A DNA stretch of 64,000 bases from Gammaproteobacteria bacterium (GCA_018815245.1 JAHIXK010000005.1:62001-126000), one strand, 5' to 3'; numbered from the stretch's first letter, positions 25,276 to 33,430 are shown. Program-made: numbers and translations. The notes: generated by a model from the sequence alone, not told the origin.

Positions 25276-25509
25276 ATGACCATGGCCGCAACAATTACCC
25301 AAGTCCCCGTGAAGGTGGATTCCGAAAAATGCATCGCCGAAAAAGGCTGCACCGTGTGCGTCGATGTATGCCCGCTCGACGTGCTGGCGATTGACCACGT
25401 CACCGGCAAAGCCTTCATGAAATTTGACGAATGCTGGTACTGCCTGCCCTGTGAAAAAGACTGCCCCACAGGCGCGGTGCACGTCGACATTCCATTCTTG
25501 CTGCGCTAA
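25276..25509 (+). CDS. 4Fe-4S ferredoxin, AprB-like
   Basis: The product is 77 residues with eight cysteines in two clusters: C-x5-C-x2-C-x3-CP (CIAEKGCTVCVDVCP) and C-x2-C-x2-C-x3-CP (CWYCLPCEKDCPTGAV). The second, with its Trp after the first Cys, closely resembles adenylylsulfate reductase beta, but the AprB C-terminal tail is absent. It should hold two 4Fe-4S clusters and pair with the flavoprotein encoded just before it. GAGG lies eight bases before the ATG. The HEAT-repeat gene follows after 13 bases. Confidence 0.9.
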   Translation: MTMAATITQVPVKVDSEKCIAEKGCTVCVDVCPLDVLAIDHVTGKAFMKFDECWYCLPCEKDCPTGAVHVDIPFLLR

Positions 25510-25522
25510 AGGAGAACCCCCC

Positions 25523-26470
25523 ATGAACATTGGAATTCCAACCCTGCAGGAACGGCTGAACAGCCCCGACGCCGAAGTGCGCCGCCTGGCCGTGATCGAC
25601 TTGCCCTACAGCGACGAAGACGACATTGAACTGCTGTTGCTGCCCTGCCTGCAAGATGCAGACGCCAATGTGCGCCTTGAAGCAGTGCGCGCACTGGAAG
25701 GTTTCGAAGACCAAACCACCGTAACCGCATTGGCACAAATGCTGCTAGACAAATCACCAGTGGTGCAAGAAGCGGCTGGCCTGGTGCTTGCAGAACTGAA
25801 GGAATCGGAATCAGCCCCGCCCTTGATCCCCTTGCTAACCCATGCCGACCCCACCGTGCGTGCGCTGGCACTGCAAGCGGTGCGTGCCCTGCGCGTGCCC
25901 GAAGCGTATGCGCCTGCACTGGGCCAGTTGAAAGACCCCAGCCCCGCAGTGCGCCGCGAAGCGGTGGGTGTGCTGGGTTATTTAAAGCGCCCTGAAGCCG
26001 TGGGCGAGCTGGCAGAAGTGGCTGCACACGACCCCGATGGTGAAGTGCGCCGCATTGCAGTGGGTGCATTGGGTTACACGAATGAAGTCAGCGTGCTGCC
26101 TTCGCTGATGCGGGCCTTGAACGACAGCGTGTGGATGGTGCGTGAGGAAGCCGCAGCCACCATCGGCAAGCTTGGCATGGCACAAGCCACCGACGAATTG
26201 GTGAAAGCCATGCAAGACGATTACTGGCAAGTGCGCGTGAAAGCCGCGCGTGCCCTGGGTGTCATGAAGGCCTTGCCCGCGCTGCCCGCGCTGGTGGAAG
26301 CCATGACCGACACCGTGAGCAATTTGAGAAAAGAAGCGGCCATTGCCTTGGGCGAAATTGGCGACAAACGGGCCATTCCCGCACTTGAAAAAGCGCTGGA
26401 AGACAACGACCCCGATGTGCGCAAATTGTCCCGGCTGGCACTGACCAACATCACGCTGAAACACAGCTAA
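25523..26470 (+). CDS. HEAT-repeat protein
   Basis: The product is about 315 residues, almost wholly built of roughly ten HEAT/PBS-lyase-type repeats of about 31 residues, each with a pattern like [23 protein letters not shown]. Such alpha-solenoids are scaffolds, and related repeats occur in phycobilisome lyases and in some Fe-S enzymes such as QueG. No catalytic domain is visible. The start [16 protein letters not shown] follows AAGGAG; the longer ORF in the track overlaps the ferredoxin gene. In the operon it sits between two ferredoxin genes, so a role in docking or maturing the redox complex is likely, but this is inference. Confidence 0.9.
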   Translation: MNIGIPTLQERLNSPDAEVRRLAVIDLPYSDEDDIELLLLPCLQDADANVRLEAVRALEGFEDQTTVTALAQMLLDKSPVVQEAAGLVLAELKESESAPPLIPLLTHADPTVRALALQAVRALRVPEAYAPALGQLKDPSPAVRREAVGVLGYLKRPEAVGELAEVAAHDPDGEVRRIAVGALGYTNEVSVLPSLMRALNDSVWMVREEAAATIGKLGMAQATDELVKAMQDDYWQVRVKAARALGVMKALPALPALVEAMTDTVSNLRKEAAIALGEIGDKRAIPALEKALEDNDPDVRKLSRLALTNITLKHS

Positions 26471-26481
26471 GGGGAATTGCC

Positions 26482-26823
26482 ATGACATTCGTGGTCACGC
26501 AAGCCTGTATCAAATGCAAGTACACCGACTGCGTGTCGGTGTGCCCGGTGGATTGTTTTCATGAGGGGCCGAACTTCCTTGTGATCAACCCGGAAGGTTG
26601 TATCGATTGCGGTGTGTGCATTCCCGAATGCCCAGCCAGCGCAATTTATGAAGAAGACAATGTGCCCGCCGACCAGCGGGAATTCATTGAAATCAATGCA
26701 CGGTTGGCCCAGCAGTGGCCGGTGATCGACAGCGCCAAAGAGCCGCTTGAAGACGCCGACGCCTGGGTTGATGTACCGAACAAAAAGCAGTACCTGGAAG
26801 AAGCCTGCACAGACAAGGCCTGA
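26482..26823 (+). CDS. fdxA: Seven-iron ferredoxin FdxA
   Basis: The product is 113 residues. [55 protein letters not shown] matches the FdxA family (Azotobacter ferredoxin I type) with one 3Fe-4S and one 4Fe-4S cluster, and the acidic C-terminal tail is present. It is a low-potential one-electron carrier and could link the ferredoxin-NADP reductase at the operon end to the flavoprotein pair. It lies 11 bases after the HEAT gene with GGGGA before the ATG. Confidence 0.93.
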   Translation: MTFVVTQACIKCKYTDCVSVCPVDCFHEGPNFLVINPEGCIDCGVCIPECPASAIYEEDNVPADQREFIEINARLAQQWPVIDSAKEPLEDADAWVDVPNKKQYLEEACTDKA

Positions 26824-26885
26824 ACCCGAAAAAATGTCCACCTGACAACTATTTTGAAACGAGTCTATTGAAAAGGATTGTTGAC

Positions 26886-28349
26886 ATGAACACGGGAATC
26901 TTCAAAGGAATCGCAGCACAGGGCAACGTGGCACGCAGGTTCATCGGCATTCGCGCAGCCAGCGCGCTGGTGGCCTGCACACTTTCATTTCCAGCATTGG
27001 CCGAAGTGGTCACAGTCGGAATTGGTACACAAAACACCACCACCAACACGGTAACCGGTGGAGTTGTATTGAAAGAACTCGGTTTGATTGAAAAGCACCT
27101 GGCCAAGGTGCCACGTTTCAAAGACATTCAATTCAAGCTGGAATGGCAAAACTTTACTTCCGGCCCACCCGTGACCAACGGCATGGTGGCCAACACCCTG
27201 CAAATCGGCATGATGGGCGACTACCCGCTGCTGGTGAACGGCGCCACGTTTCAAAATGGCAATGAAACCAAAAGCCGCCTGATTGCACTGATCGCCTACA
27301 ACGCCGAAGGCGCAGGCAACGGCGTGGTGGTGCACAAAGACTCCCCTTACTATGAGCTGGCTGACCTGAAAGGCAAAAAACTCTCCGTGCCTTTTGGGTC
27401 GGCAGCACATGGTATGTTGCTCAAAGCCCTTGAAGACCGTGGCTGGACAGCGGAAGACTTCGAACTTTCAAGCCAAAGCCCGGAAGTGGGTACTTCCAGC
27501 CTTCAAGAAAAACGCATTGACGGCCACGCCGACTTTGTACCGTTTGCCGAACTGCTGCCTTACCGTGGTTTCGCCCGCAAAATTTTTGATGGTGCGCAAA
27601 CCAAAGTGCCCACATTCCACGGTGTGGTGGTGCGCGAAGACTTCGCCAAGAAGTACCCCGAGTTTGTGGTGGCCTACATCAAGGCATTGATGGAAGCCAA
27701 CGACTGGGTGCGTAAAAACCCGGTGCAGGCCGCCGCCAAAATTGAAGAGTGGACCCGCATTGAAAAAGAAGTGGCCTACATGTTTTTAGGCCCAGGCGGT
27801 GTGCACACTTTGGACCCCACCATCAAACCGAAGTGGGTTGAAACCGTGAAGTACGACCACGGTGTACTGAAGCGCATGGGCCGAGTGAAAGAATTCGACG
27901 CCGATGCCTGGGTGGACGAAACCTATGTCAAGCAAGCCTTCAAGGAACTGGGCCTGGACTACGCCAAGCAAAAAGCCAGCACCAGCAACTATGAAATTTC
28001 CGGCACCGACCCACTGTGTGGCGGCAAAATCAGCGAGCCACGGCAAGCTGGTGAAGTGTGGGTAGAAGGTGGCGCAATCACTGCCTACCAGTCTGCCAAC
28101 TGCACACTGGCCGCCATCAAGAAGGCCGAAGGCGAGGGCAAGAAAATTGGCGTGGCTTATGTGTACGACCAAAGCATGAAGTTAAAGGTATTTGCTGACA
28201 AAGCGTTTTACTCGCTGAAAGCAAGCGCAAAAGTACCGGAAATTGCACCCTTCCTGTTGAAAAAAGATGCAGAAGCCCACGCCACCAAGAATGGCGGCAA
28301 GGTGGGCCTGTACGCCGATGCACTTGCACTTGCTGTTGTGGGGAAATAA
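26886..28349 (+). CDS. ABC transporter binding protein (sulfonate/nitrate type) with NosL-like C-terminus
   Basis: The product is about 487 residues with a signal peptide (ALVACTLSFPALA). Residues 25-360 are a TauA/SsuA/NMT1-type periplasmic binding domain. The last ~119 residues are extra: DPLCGGKISEPRQAGEVW, then VAYVYDQSMKLKVFADKAFYSL and LLKKDAEAHATKNGGKVGLYAD. This order of a CGx metal-binding start, a D-x(n)-A-x-x-AFY segment and a closing A-x-x-x-GG segment resembles NosL, the copper chaperone of nitrous oxide reductase. Usual members of the binding family have 310-350 residues. The fusion suggests metal-dependent sensing or handling of the ligand in the periplasm. AAAGGA precedes the ATG. 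Confidence 0.8.
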   Translation: MNTGIFKGIAAQGNVARRFIGIRAASALVACTLSFPALAEVVTVGIGTQNTTTNTVTGGVVLKELGLIEKHLAKVPRFKDIQFKLEWQNFTSGPPVTNGMVANTLQIGMMGDYPLLVNGATFQNGNETKSRLIALIAYNAEGAGNGVVVHKDSPYYELADLKGKKLSVPFGSAAHGMLLKALEDRGWTAEDFELSSQSPEVGTSSLQEKRIDGHADFVPFAELLPYRGFARKIFDGAQTKVPTFHGVVVREDFAKKYPEFVVAYIKALMEANDWVRKNPVQAAAKIEEWTRIEKEVAYMFLGPGGVHTLDPTIKPKWVETVKYDHGVLKRMGRVKEFDADAWVDETYVKQAFKELGLDYAKQKASTSNYEISGTDPLCGGKISEPRQAGEVWVEGGAITAYQSANCTLAAIKKAEGEGKKIGVAYVYDQSMKLKVFADKAFYSLKASAKVPEIAPFLLKKDAEAHATKNGGKVGLYADALALAVVGK

Positions 28350-28352
28350 GCC

Positions 28353-29342
28353 ATGTCCCGACCTCTTGAAATTCAAATGCCTGCGGCTGCGAAGCAGTAT
28401 GCCCCGGTGGTAAAAGCCAGCACCCTCGCCCCCGGGGCGAAAGAACCCGCCTTGCAAGCCGTGGATGCACCCGCCAGCACACCGCGTGTGGCGGTGCGGG
28501 CCAAGCCCGAGGTGGCTGAAAAATTGCCTGCACGTGAATTGTTTTTGATGAGCGCAAAAAAGCACAGCCTGGCCGCGTTGATGACCTTTTTATCCATCGG
28601 CGCGCTGGTGGCCTTCTGGTATGTGGCCACCTTGTACAAGCTCGACTTTTACATTCGATTCAACAACATTCCCACACCGGGCGAAGTGTTCACCAACATG
28701 GTCGAGCTGATGCAAAACCAGCGTTTCCAAACCAATATCTGGAAAAGCGTGGTGCGCATTATGCAAGGCTTTGCCATGGCCACGGTGCTGGGCGTTGCGT
28801 TGGGTTTGCTGTGTGGCCGCTTCACGGCAATACGGGGCTTGATGTTTCCGGCGCTTGAAGTGTTGCGCCCAATCCCCGCCATTGCCTGGGTGCCCATTTC
28901 AATCATGCTGTGGCCCACCACTGAAAGCAGCATTATTTTCATCACCTTCATTGGCGCATTCTTTCCAATCCTGATCAACACCATGGCCGGTGTGAAAGGC
29001 GTTGACCCGGTGTTGCTGCGTGCCGCAAAAAGTTTGGGCGCGAATGAATTCACCATGCTGACCAAGGTAATACTGCCCGCCGCACTGCCCAATGTGTTCA
29101 CCGGTTTGGCGGTGGGCATGGGCGTGGCCTGGGTGTCGCTGATTGCAGCGGAAATGATTTCAGGCCAGTTTGGTGTGGGCTACTTCACCTGGGAAGCGTA
29201 TTCGCTGATCGAGTACCCCAACATTGTGCTGGGCATGATCGTGATTGGTGTACTGGGTTTGTTGTGCAGTGGCGGCATTGTGCTGCTGGCCCGTTTGCTC
29301 ATGCCTTGGCAACACATTGCCGGGCCCGGAGGTGGAAAATGA
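28353..29342 (+). CDS. ABC transporter permease (SsuC/TauC type)
   Basis: The product is 329 residues. After an N-terminal extension of about 65 mostly polar Ala/Pro-rich residues come five or six membrane helices and the EAA loop (AAKSLGANEFTMLTKVILPAALPNVFTGL) that contacts the ATPase. The family imports sulfonates, taurine, nitrate or thiamine precursors. The long N-terminal tail is unusual for SsuC/TauC proteins. The gene lies three bases after the binding protein gene and overlaps the ATPase gene in ATGA. Confidence 0.9.
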   Translation: MSRPLEIQMPAAAKQYAPVVKASTLAPGAKEPALQAVDAPASTPRVAVRAKPEVAEKLPARELFLMSAKKHSLAALMTFLSIGALVAFWYVATLYKLDFYIRFNNIPTPGEVFTNMVELMQNQRFQTNIWKSVVRIMQGFAMATVLGVALGLLCGRFTAIRGLMFPALEVLRPIPAIAWVPISIMLWPTTESSIIFITFIGAFFPILINTMAGVKGVDPVLLRAAKSLGANEFTMLTKVILPAALPNVFTGLAVGMGVAWVSLIAAEMISGQFGVGYFTWEAYSLIEYPNIVLGMIVIGVLGLLCSGGIVLLARLLMPWQHIAGPGGGK

Positions 29343-30205
29343 ACAGCACCGTAAAAAAGCCAGAAGGTTGTATTGAACTGAGCAACGTACAGGTGAACTT
29401 CATTCAAAACGGCGCGCGTTTTGCCGCCGTGCAAGATGTTTCCCTGAATGTGCAGCCCGGTGAATTTGTGTCTGTAGTCGGCCCATCCGGTTGCGGCAAA
29501 AGCACGCTGCTGAACATTGTGGCCGGTTTTTTAAAACCCAGCGACGGTGTTGTAACCATGGACGGCCAGGCCATTCACGGCCCCAGTGCCGAACGCGGCG
29601 TGGTGTTTCAACAGTACTCGCTTTTTCCGTGGTTGAAGGTGCGCGAGAACGTGGAATTCGGTTTGAAACTGCAAGGCATGTCCCGCCATGAACGCGAAGG
29701 CAAAGCCCGCACCCTGTTGGGTTTGGCTGGTTTGCTGCCCTTTGAGAACCATTACCCCGACCAGCTTTCAGGCGGCATGAAACAACGCGTGGGCATAGTG
29801 CGCGCACTGGCCACCGGCCCCCGCGTGTTGTTGATGGACGAACCCTTCGGCGCACTCGATTCCCAAACCCGCGTGGTGATGCAGGAAATTCTGACCCACA
29901 TGTGGCAGCAGTGGAAAATCTCGGTGCTGTTTATTACACACGACATTGAAGAAGCCATTTTTCTTTCCGACCGCGTGTATGTGATGACAGCCCGCCCCGG
30001 AAAAATAAAGGCAGAAATTCCCATCGATTTGCCACGCCCGCGCACTTCAGCCATGACAACGTCGCCAGTGTTTACAGCCTTGCACCGCCAGCTGAAAAAC
30101 CTGATTCGCGAAGAAAGTTTGGCCGCCATGGGTGGTGAAATTGACCCCGCCACCATGGGCCAAAGCTGGCACTTGGGCGAAGAAGGCATGGAGACTTTGC
30201 GATGA
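29339..30205 (+). CDS. ABC transporter ATP-binding protein (SsuB/TauB type)
   Basis: The product is about 288 residues from the ATG that overlaps the permease stop. Walker A is GPSGCGKST, the Q-loop is VVFQQYSLFPW, the signature is LSGGMKQR, Walker B is RVLLMDEPFGALD and the switch His is in FITHDIEEA. It powers uptake by the permease and binding protein encoded before it. The C-terminal tail past the ATPase core is about 40 residues. The stop overlaps the DUF971 gene in ATGA. Confidence 0.92.
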   Translation: MNSTVKKPEGCIELSNVQVNFIQNGARFAAVQDVSLNVQPGEFVSVVGPSGCGKSTLLNIVAGFLKPSDGVVTMDGQAIHGPSAERGVVFQQYSLFPWLKVRENVEFGLKLQGMSRHEREGKARTLLGLAGLLPFENHYPDQLSGGMKQRVGIVRALATGPRVLLMDEPFGALDSQTRVVMQEILTHMWQQWKISVLFITHDIEEAIFLSDRVYVMTARPGKIKAEIPIDLPRPRTSAMTTSPVFTALHRQLKNLIREESLAAMGGEIDPATMGQSWHLGEEGMETLR

Positions 30206-30522
30206 CCAACGCGATGACTATGGTGAATAACACCGCCGCCATTCAACCGGTTGCGGTAACTGATCAACGTGCTTCGCAATTGCTGCGCATTGAATGGGCC
30301 GATGGCGTGGTCAGTGAATTGCCGCATGGCCTGTTGCGCAGAAAATGCAAGTGTGCCGAATGCGTTGCCGCCCAGCGCGCAGGGCAGCCAGTGGCGCAAG
30401 GCAGTGCAATTACCGGCATTGAAATAGTGGGCGAACACGCCCTGAATTTTAAATTTGCAGACGGCCACGAACGTGGAATTTTCCCCTGGGCCTACCTGCG
30501 CGAACTTGGAGTTGCATCATGA
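30202..30522 (+). CDS. DUF971 (GBBH-like N-terminal domain) protein
   Basis: The product is 106 residues. RIEWADGVVSELPHGLLRRKCKCAECV and GHERGIFPWAYLREL fit DUF971, the small domain also found at the N-terminus of gamma-butyrobetaine hydroxylase. The KCKCAEC cysteines with a nearby His probably bind zinc or another metal. DUF971 proteins are often near Fe-S cluster genes, and a role in cluster carriage has been proposed. Start and stop both overlap neighbours by four bases. Confidence 0.88.
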   Translation: MTNAMTMVNNTAAIQPVAVTDQRASQLLRIEWADGVVSELPHGLLRRKCKCAECVAAQRAGQPVAQGSAITGIEIVGEHALNFKFADGHERGIFPWAYLRELGVAS

Positions 30523-31295
30523 GCAATTTGGCATTTGAAACCGTGCTGGAAGTACACCACTGGAATGAATCGCTGTTCAGCTTCAAAACCACCCGCAGCC
30601 AAGGCCTGCGTTTTCACAACGGGCACTTTGTGATGATTGGTTTGCACGCTGAAGGCAAACCACTGCTGCGCGCTTACAGCATTGCCAGCGCCAACTATGA
30701 AGAACACCTGGAGTTTTTAAGCATCAAAGTGCCCGATGGCCCGCTGACTTCCAGACTGCAACACCTGAAGCCCGGCGACCAATTGATAGTGGGCCAAAAG
30801 CCCGTGGGCACCTTGGTGATTGACGACCTGAACGACGGCCGCAACCTGTATTTGCTGGCCACCGGCACCGGCCTTGCACCCTTCATGAGCATTATTCGCG
30901 ACCCCGATACTTACGACCGATTCGACAAAGTAGTGCTGGTGCACGGCGTGCGCACGGTCAGCGAATTGGCCTATTCCGATTACATTCGCGAAGAACTGCC
31001 CAAGCAGGAATACATTGGCGAGTTGGTGAAAGACCGATTGCTGTACTACCCCACCGTAACCCGCGAACCCTACCGCAACCGTGGCCGGCTAACAGACCTG
31101 ATGCACAGCGGAAAGCTGTTTGAAGATTTGGGCTTGCCTTTGCTCGACGCAGCCCACGACCGCGCCATGATTTGCGGCAGCCCCAGCATGCTGGAAGACA
31201 CCTGCAAACTGCTGGACGCCAGTGGCTTGAAAATCAGCCCGAGGCAGGGTGAGCGTGGGGATTATGTGATTGAGCGGGCGTTTGTGGAGAAGTAA
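30519..31295 (+). CDS. fpr: Ferredoxin--NADP reductase
   Basis: The product is 258 residues of the FNR superfamily. RAYSIASANYEEHLEF is the FAD-binding RxYS motif, LLATGTGLAPFMSII the nucleotide-binding motif, and the C-terminal stretch ends in a short VEK tail as in bacterial Fpr proteins. It transfers electrons between NADPH and ferredoxin. As last gene of the operon it can feed the FdxA and AprB-like ferredoxins, giving a full NADPH-ferredoxin-flavoprotein chain. It overlaps the DUF971 gene by four bases. Confidence 0.92.
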   Translation: MSNLAFETVLEVHHWNESLFSFKTTRSQGLRFHNGHFVMIGLHAEGKPLLRAYSIASANYEEHLEFLSIKVPDGPLTSRLQHLKPGDQLIVGQKPVGTLVIDDLNDGRNLYLLATGTGLAPFMSIIRDPDTYDRFDKVVLVHGVRTVSELAYSDYIREELPKQEYIGELVKDRLLYYPTVTREPYRNRGRLTDLMHSGKLFEDLGLPLLDAAHDRAMICGSPSMLEDTCKLLDASGLKISPRQGERGDYVIERAFVEK

Positions 31296-31311
31296 TGATT
31301 CGGTAGGGGCT

Positions 31312-31605
31312 TCAGGCATTTGCCAGGCGAAGCTTCCCTACGCGGCGTAGATCTACATTTTTCCGCGCTACCCACAAATCGTGAGCGTCTTGCATGGCGA
31401 GCCAACTTTCAGGCGAGCGGCCAATTGCCTTTGAAAGACGTAGCGCCATTTCAGGCGTAATACGACTGCTACCGTTGAGAATGCGGCTAAGGGTCGAAGG
31501 GGCTACATCTAGCTTTTCTGCAAGTTCTCGACCACTTATTTCATGCGGCTCAAGATAAACACCAGTGATGAATTCACCGGGGTGGGGTGGGTTGTGCATG
31601 CTCAT
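31312..31605 (-). CDS. higA: HigA family antitoxin
   Basis: The product is 97 residues. HNPPHPGEFITGVYLEPHEISGRELAEKLDVAPSTLSRILNGSSRITPEMALRLSKAIG is the typical HigA start and XRE helix-turn-helix. It neutralises HigB and represses the pair. The gene follows higB with a one-base TAATG overlap, so it is translated from the same message, toxin first. A 7-bp palindrome before higB is the likely operator. The pair marks the left edge of an accessory island. Confidence 0.92.
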   Translation of the reverse strand: MSMHNPPHPGEFITGVYLEPHEISGRELAEKLDVAPSTLSRILNGSSRITPEMALRLSKAIGRSPESWLAMQDAHDLWVARKNVDLRRVGKLRLANA

Positions 31606-31883
31606 TAGTGATAATCCTCATAATCCAAGACGTGGGCATTGCCCTCACGAAACTCAAATGTTAAGCGCCAGTTGCCGTTAACTGATATCGCCCAACGGCC
31701 ACGCATTTCACCTTTGAGCGGATGAAGCGAAAAGCCTGGAATGTCGATGTCATCAATAGTCTCCGCAGTATCTAGGGCGGCTAGTTGCAAGCGGAGGCGT
31801 TTGGCATGGTTTGCCTGAATGCCAGCAACGCTGCCAATTTCAAAGAACTTACGGAGTCCTTTGTGTTTGAAAGATAAGATCAT
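31605..31883 (-). CDS. higB: HigB family toxin (RelE superfamily mRNA interferase)
   Basis: The product is 92 residues: MILSFKHKGLRKFFEIGSVAGIQANHAKRLRLQLAALD and the end GRWAISVNGNWRLTFEFREGNAHVLDYEDYH are typical HigB. It cuts mRNA at the ribosome when free of HigA. The catalytic region includes the NGNWRLTF strand and C-terminal Tyr/His residues, all present, so it looks intact. No clear ribosome site is seen before the ATG at 31883. Confidence 0.92.
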   Translation of the reverse strand: MILSFKHKGLRKFFEIGSVAGIQANHAKRLRLQLAALDTAETIDDIDIPGFSLHPLKGEMRGRWAISVNGNWRLTFEFREGNAHVLDYEDYH

Positions 31884-31890
31884 AGTTTAA

Positions 31891-31909
31891 TGTTGCGTAT
31901 TGCGCAACA
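31891..31909. promoter_or_regulatory. Candidate HigA operator
   Basis: TGTTGCG-N5-CGCAACA is a perfect 7-bp inverted repeat eight bases before higB, overlapping where its promoter must be. HigA proteins bind similar palindromes. Confidence 0.6.
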
Positions 31910-32226
31910 CGCATAATTGTTGAATGCGCTGCTTTGAGTTAGTGACTTTTGCGTGGAGGGGGTTCAATTATTGGAGTTTTGGGGAAAGGTTGGCGACTTT
32001 TTTCGGCCGGAGGAGACATTCTGCGATGATCTGCTGAATGCCTGCTTTGGGGTAAAGTAAAAGCCACCGCCCAAGCTTAAAGCCATCTGGACTAGAGGAG
32101 TGGGGGAGCAATTCAATATCCATTTAAATGTCATATTCACCCTTAACTACAGGAAAAAATCTGCATTTCTCACCCTTCTCTTATTTTTGCTAGGCTCACC
32201 TTCTTGAAAAACTCACGAGAAGAGCT
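31910..32226. other. Intergenic region between higBA and the peptidase gene
   Basis: About 320 AT-rich bases without a credible ORF. It must hold the promoter of the peptidase pair. GAGAAGAG just before 32227 is the ribosome site of that gene. I see no repeat or RNA gene here. Confidence 0.4.
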
Positions 32227-32733
32227 TTGTCGATCATTCAATTTTTAAACGCAGAAAAAAGCATGCAGTTTGTGTCAGAGTACTCAAGGTTGGTGCTCAC
32301 AGACATCATGCGAAAGGCAGGCGTGCCGTCGATTCTGATTACCAGCACTGCGCGTACCCCTGCGGATCAAGCCCGAATCATGTATGAGAATATTGAGCGC
32401 TATGGGGTAGAGCATCAAAAATTGCTTTACAGCAAGTATGGTGACCAAGTGATTGACGAGTACTCAAAGTACAAATCGAAAAAGCATCACAAGCAGTTCA
32501 TTATTTCAATGATGCAGGCTAAGATTATTGCGCTTGATCCAACAAAGATTTCAAACCATGTTGCTGATCCAATGAAGTTGAATGTGATCGACATTGCCCC
32601 TTCCAGCATCGACCCAAGCTTACGCAGCCCGTTTGTGGCGGCAGTACAGGGCGAAAAACGAGTTGCAAAATACCTTGGCCCACCCAAAGACCCCGCCTAT
32701 CATCTGGAAATTCCACAGCCCGAGAAATTATGA
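32227..32733 (+). CDS. M15-like peptidase domain protein
   Basis: The product is 168 residues without signal peptide. ILITSTARTPADQARIMYEN, ISNHVADPMKLNVIDIAPSSI and the closing AYHLEIP give the R/H/D/H order of M15 (VanY, DD- or LD-peptidase) zinc enzymes that cut cell-wall peptides. The gap between the first His and the Asp is longer than usual, so activity needs proof. The TTG start is chosen because GAGAAGAG lies just upstream; an internal ATG at 32263 has no such site. It overlaps the next gene (ATGA), which encodes an exported protein. A cytoplasmic wall peptidase with a periplasmic partner looks like a secreted antibacterial effector with its immunity protein. Confidence 0.6.
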   Translation: MSIIQFLNAEKSMQFVSEYSRLVLTDIMRKAGVPSILITSTARTPADQARIMYENIERYGVEHQKLLYSKYGDQVIDEYSKYKSKKHHKQFIISMMQAKIIALDPTKISNHVADPMKLNVIDIAPSSIDPSLRSPFVAAVQGEKRVAKYLGPPKDPAYHLEIPQPEKL

Positions 32734-33230
32734 TTAAGAAAGCTGCTTTGTATTTGCTCTTTGTGTGTCTTTCAACTTCCCTAGCACCTGCTTGGGCAGG
32801 TTTCGGAAGCGACTGCGTATATGAACACAGTGGCGTTGATGTGCAGCAGTTTAAAAAATCGAGGCATGTGATTGGCTTTGAGAAGTTGGAGAGAAATACT
32901 GGTTACATGGGTGCCCTGAAAGGCATTGGTGGTTTTCACCTGCAACTTTTCAGTTGCGTGCACTACGGTGCAACGCTGACTGTTCTTCTTGGACCTAACC
33001 CCAACGCCGAGACCGTGACTAAAACCTTCAATGTATTGCCAGCCTTGTTATTCCCCGCAGTGGATGTGGCAAAGGTGAAGGCAGCGTTAAAGGAAGTTCA
33101 GTTAGACGCTTTGTACACAACGCAGCACCTGGAACCATTGGCCGCTGAAATGGGACTGACTGATATACGTGTGCAAATAATTGATGCAGACGGTATGAGT
33201 TTGTTGGTGTTTACGTTTTATGGGGGGTGA
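32730..33230 (+). CDS. Exported protein of unknown function, possible immunity protein
   Basis: The product is 166 residues with a clear Sec signal peptide (LYLLFVCLSTSLAPAWA). The mature part has two cysteines (SDCVYEHS and LFSCVHYG) that may form a disulfide. I recognise no family. The start codon overlaps the stop of the peptidase gene, so the two are translated together. A periplasmic partner of a cell-wall peptidase fits an immunity protein of a T6SS-type effector. The AT-rich base use resembles the peptidase gene and differs from core genes. Confidence 0.6.
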   Translation: MIKKAALYLLFVCLSTSLAPAWAGFGSDCVYEHSGVDVQQFKKSRHVIGFEKLERNTGYMGALKGIGGFHLQLFSCVHYGATLTVLLGPNPNAETVTKTFNVLPALLFPAVDVAKVKAALKEVQLDALYTTQHLEPLAAEMGLTDIRVQIIDADGMSLLVFTFYGG

Positions 33231-33318
33231 GGTTTGTTGCGAGTGTGTCGGCTAGCGGCCTAAGCGGACATAAGGTTTTTGATTACGAAAGTCTTTAAAG
33301 TGGTCTCAAGCCGACTTT

Positions 33319-33419
33319 GTATAACGCCGTGCTCAGCGGCATTTTTGGAGGAGCTGTTTTGTGGTGACAACCACAAAACCAAGCGACGGAAAAATGTTCG
33401 CTGGAGTAATTTGTTATGG
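33319..33419 (-). repeat. Integron attC site A
   Basis: On the minus strand the site begins CCATAAC and ends GTTATAC (101 bp). Inside are CAGCG/CGCTG arms, a TTTTT/AAAAA match and a perfect GTTTTGTGGT/ACCACAAAAC inner stem, the nested imperfect symmetry of attC. Its last 20 bases nearly match those of attC B. It follows the YkgJ-like cassette gene. Confidence 0.75.
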
Positions 33420-33430
33420 CTAGAATCTGA

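Noticed and set aside
23517-25509. Dissimilatory APS reductase
   Set aside because: The proteins resemble AprAB, but the AprB tail and all partner genes are missing, and the context is an ABC importer with an NADPH-ferredoxin chain.
33247-33315. GTCGGCT/AGCCGAC inverted repeat beside attC A as a fourth attC
   Set aside because: It lacks the TAAC/GTTA outer boxes and the inner pairing pattern; may be a degenerate end but cannot be supported.
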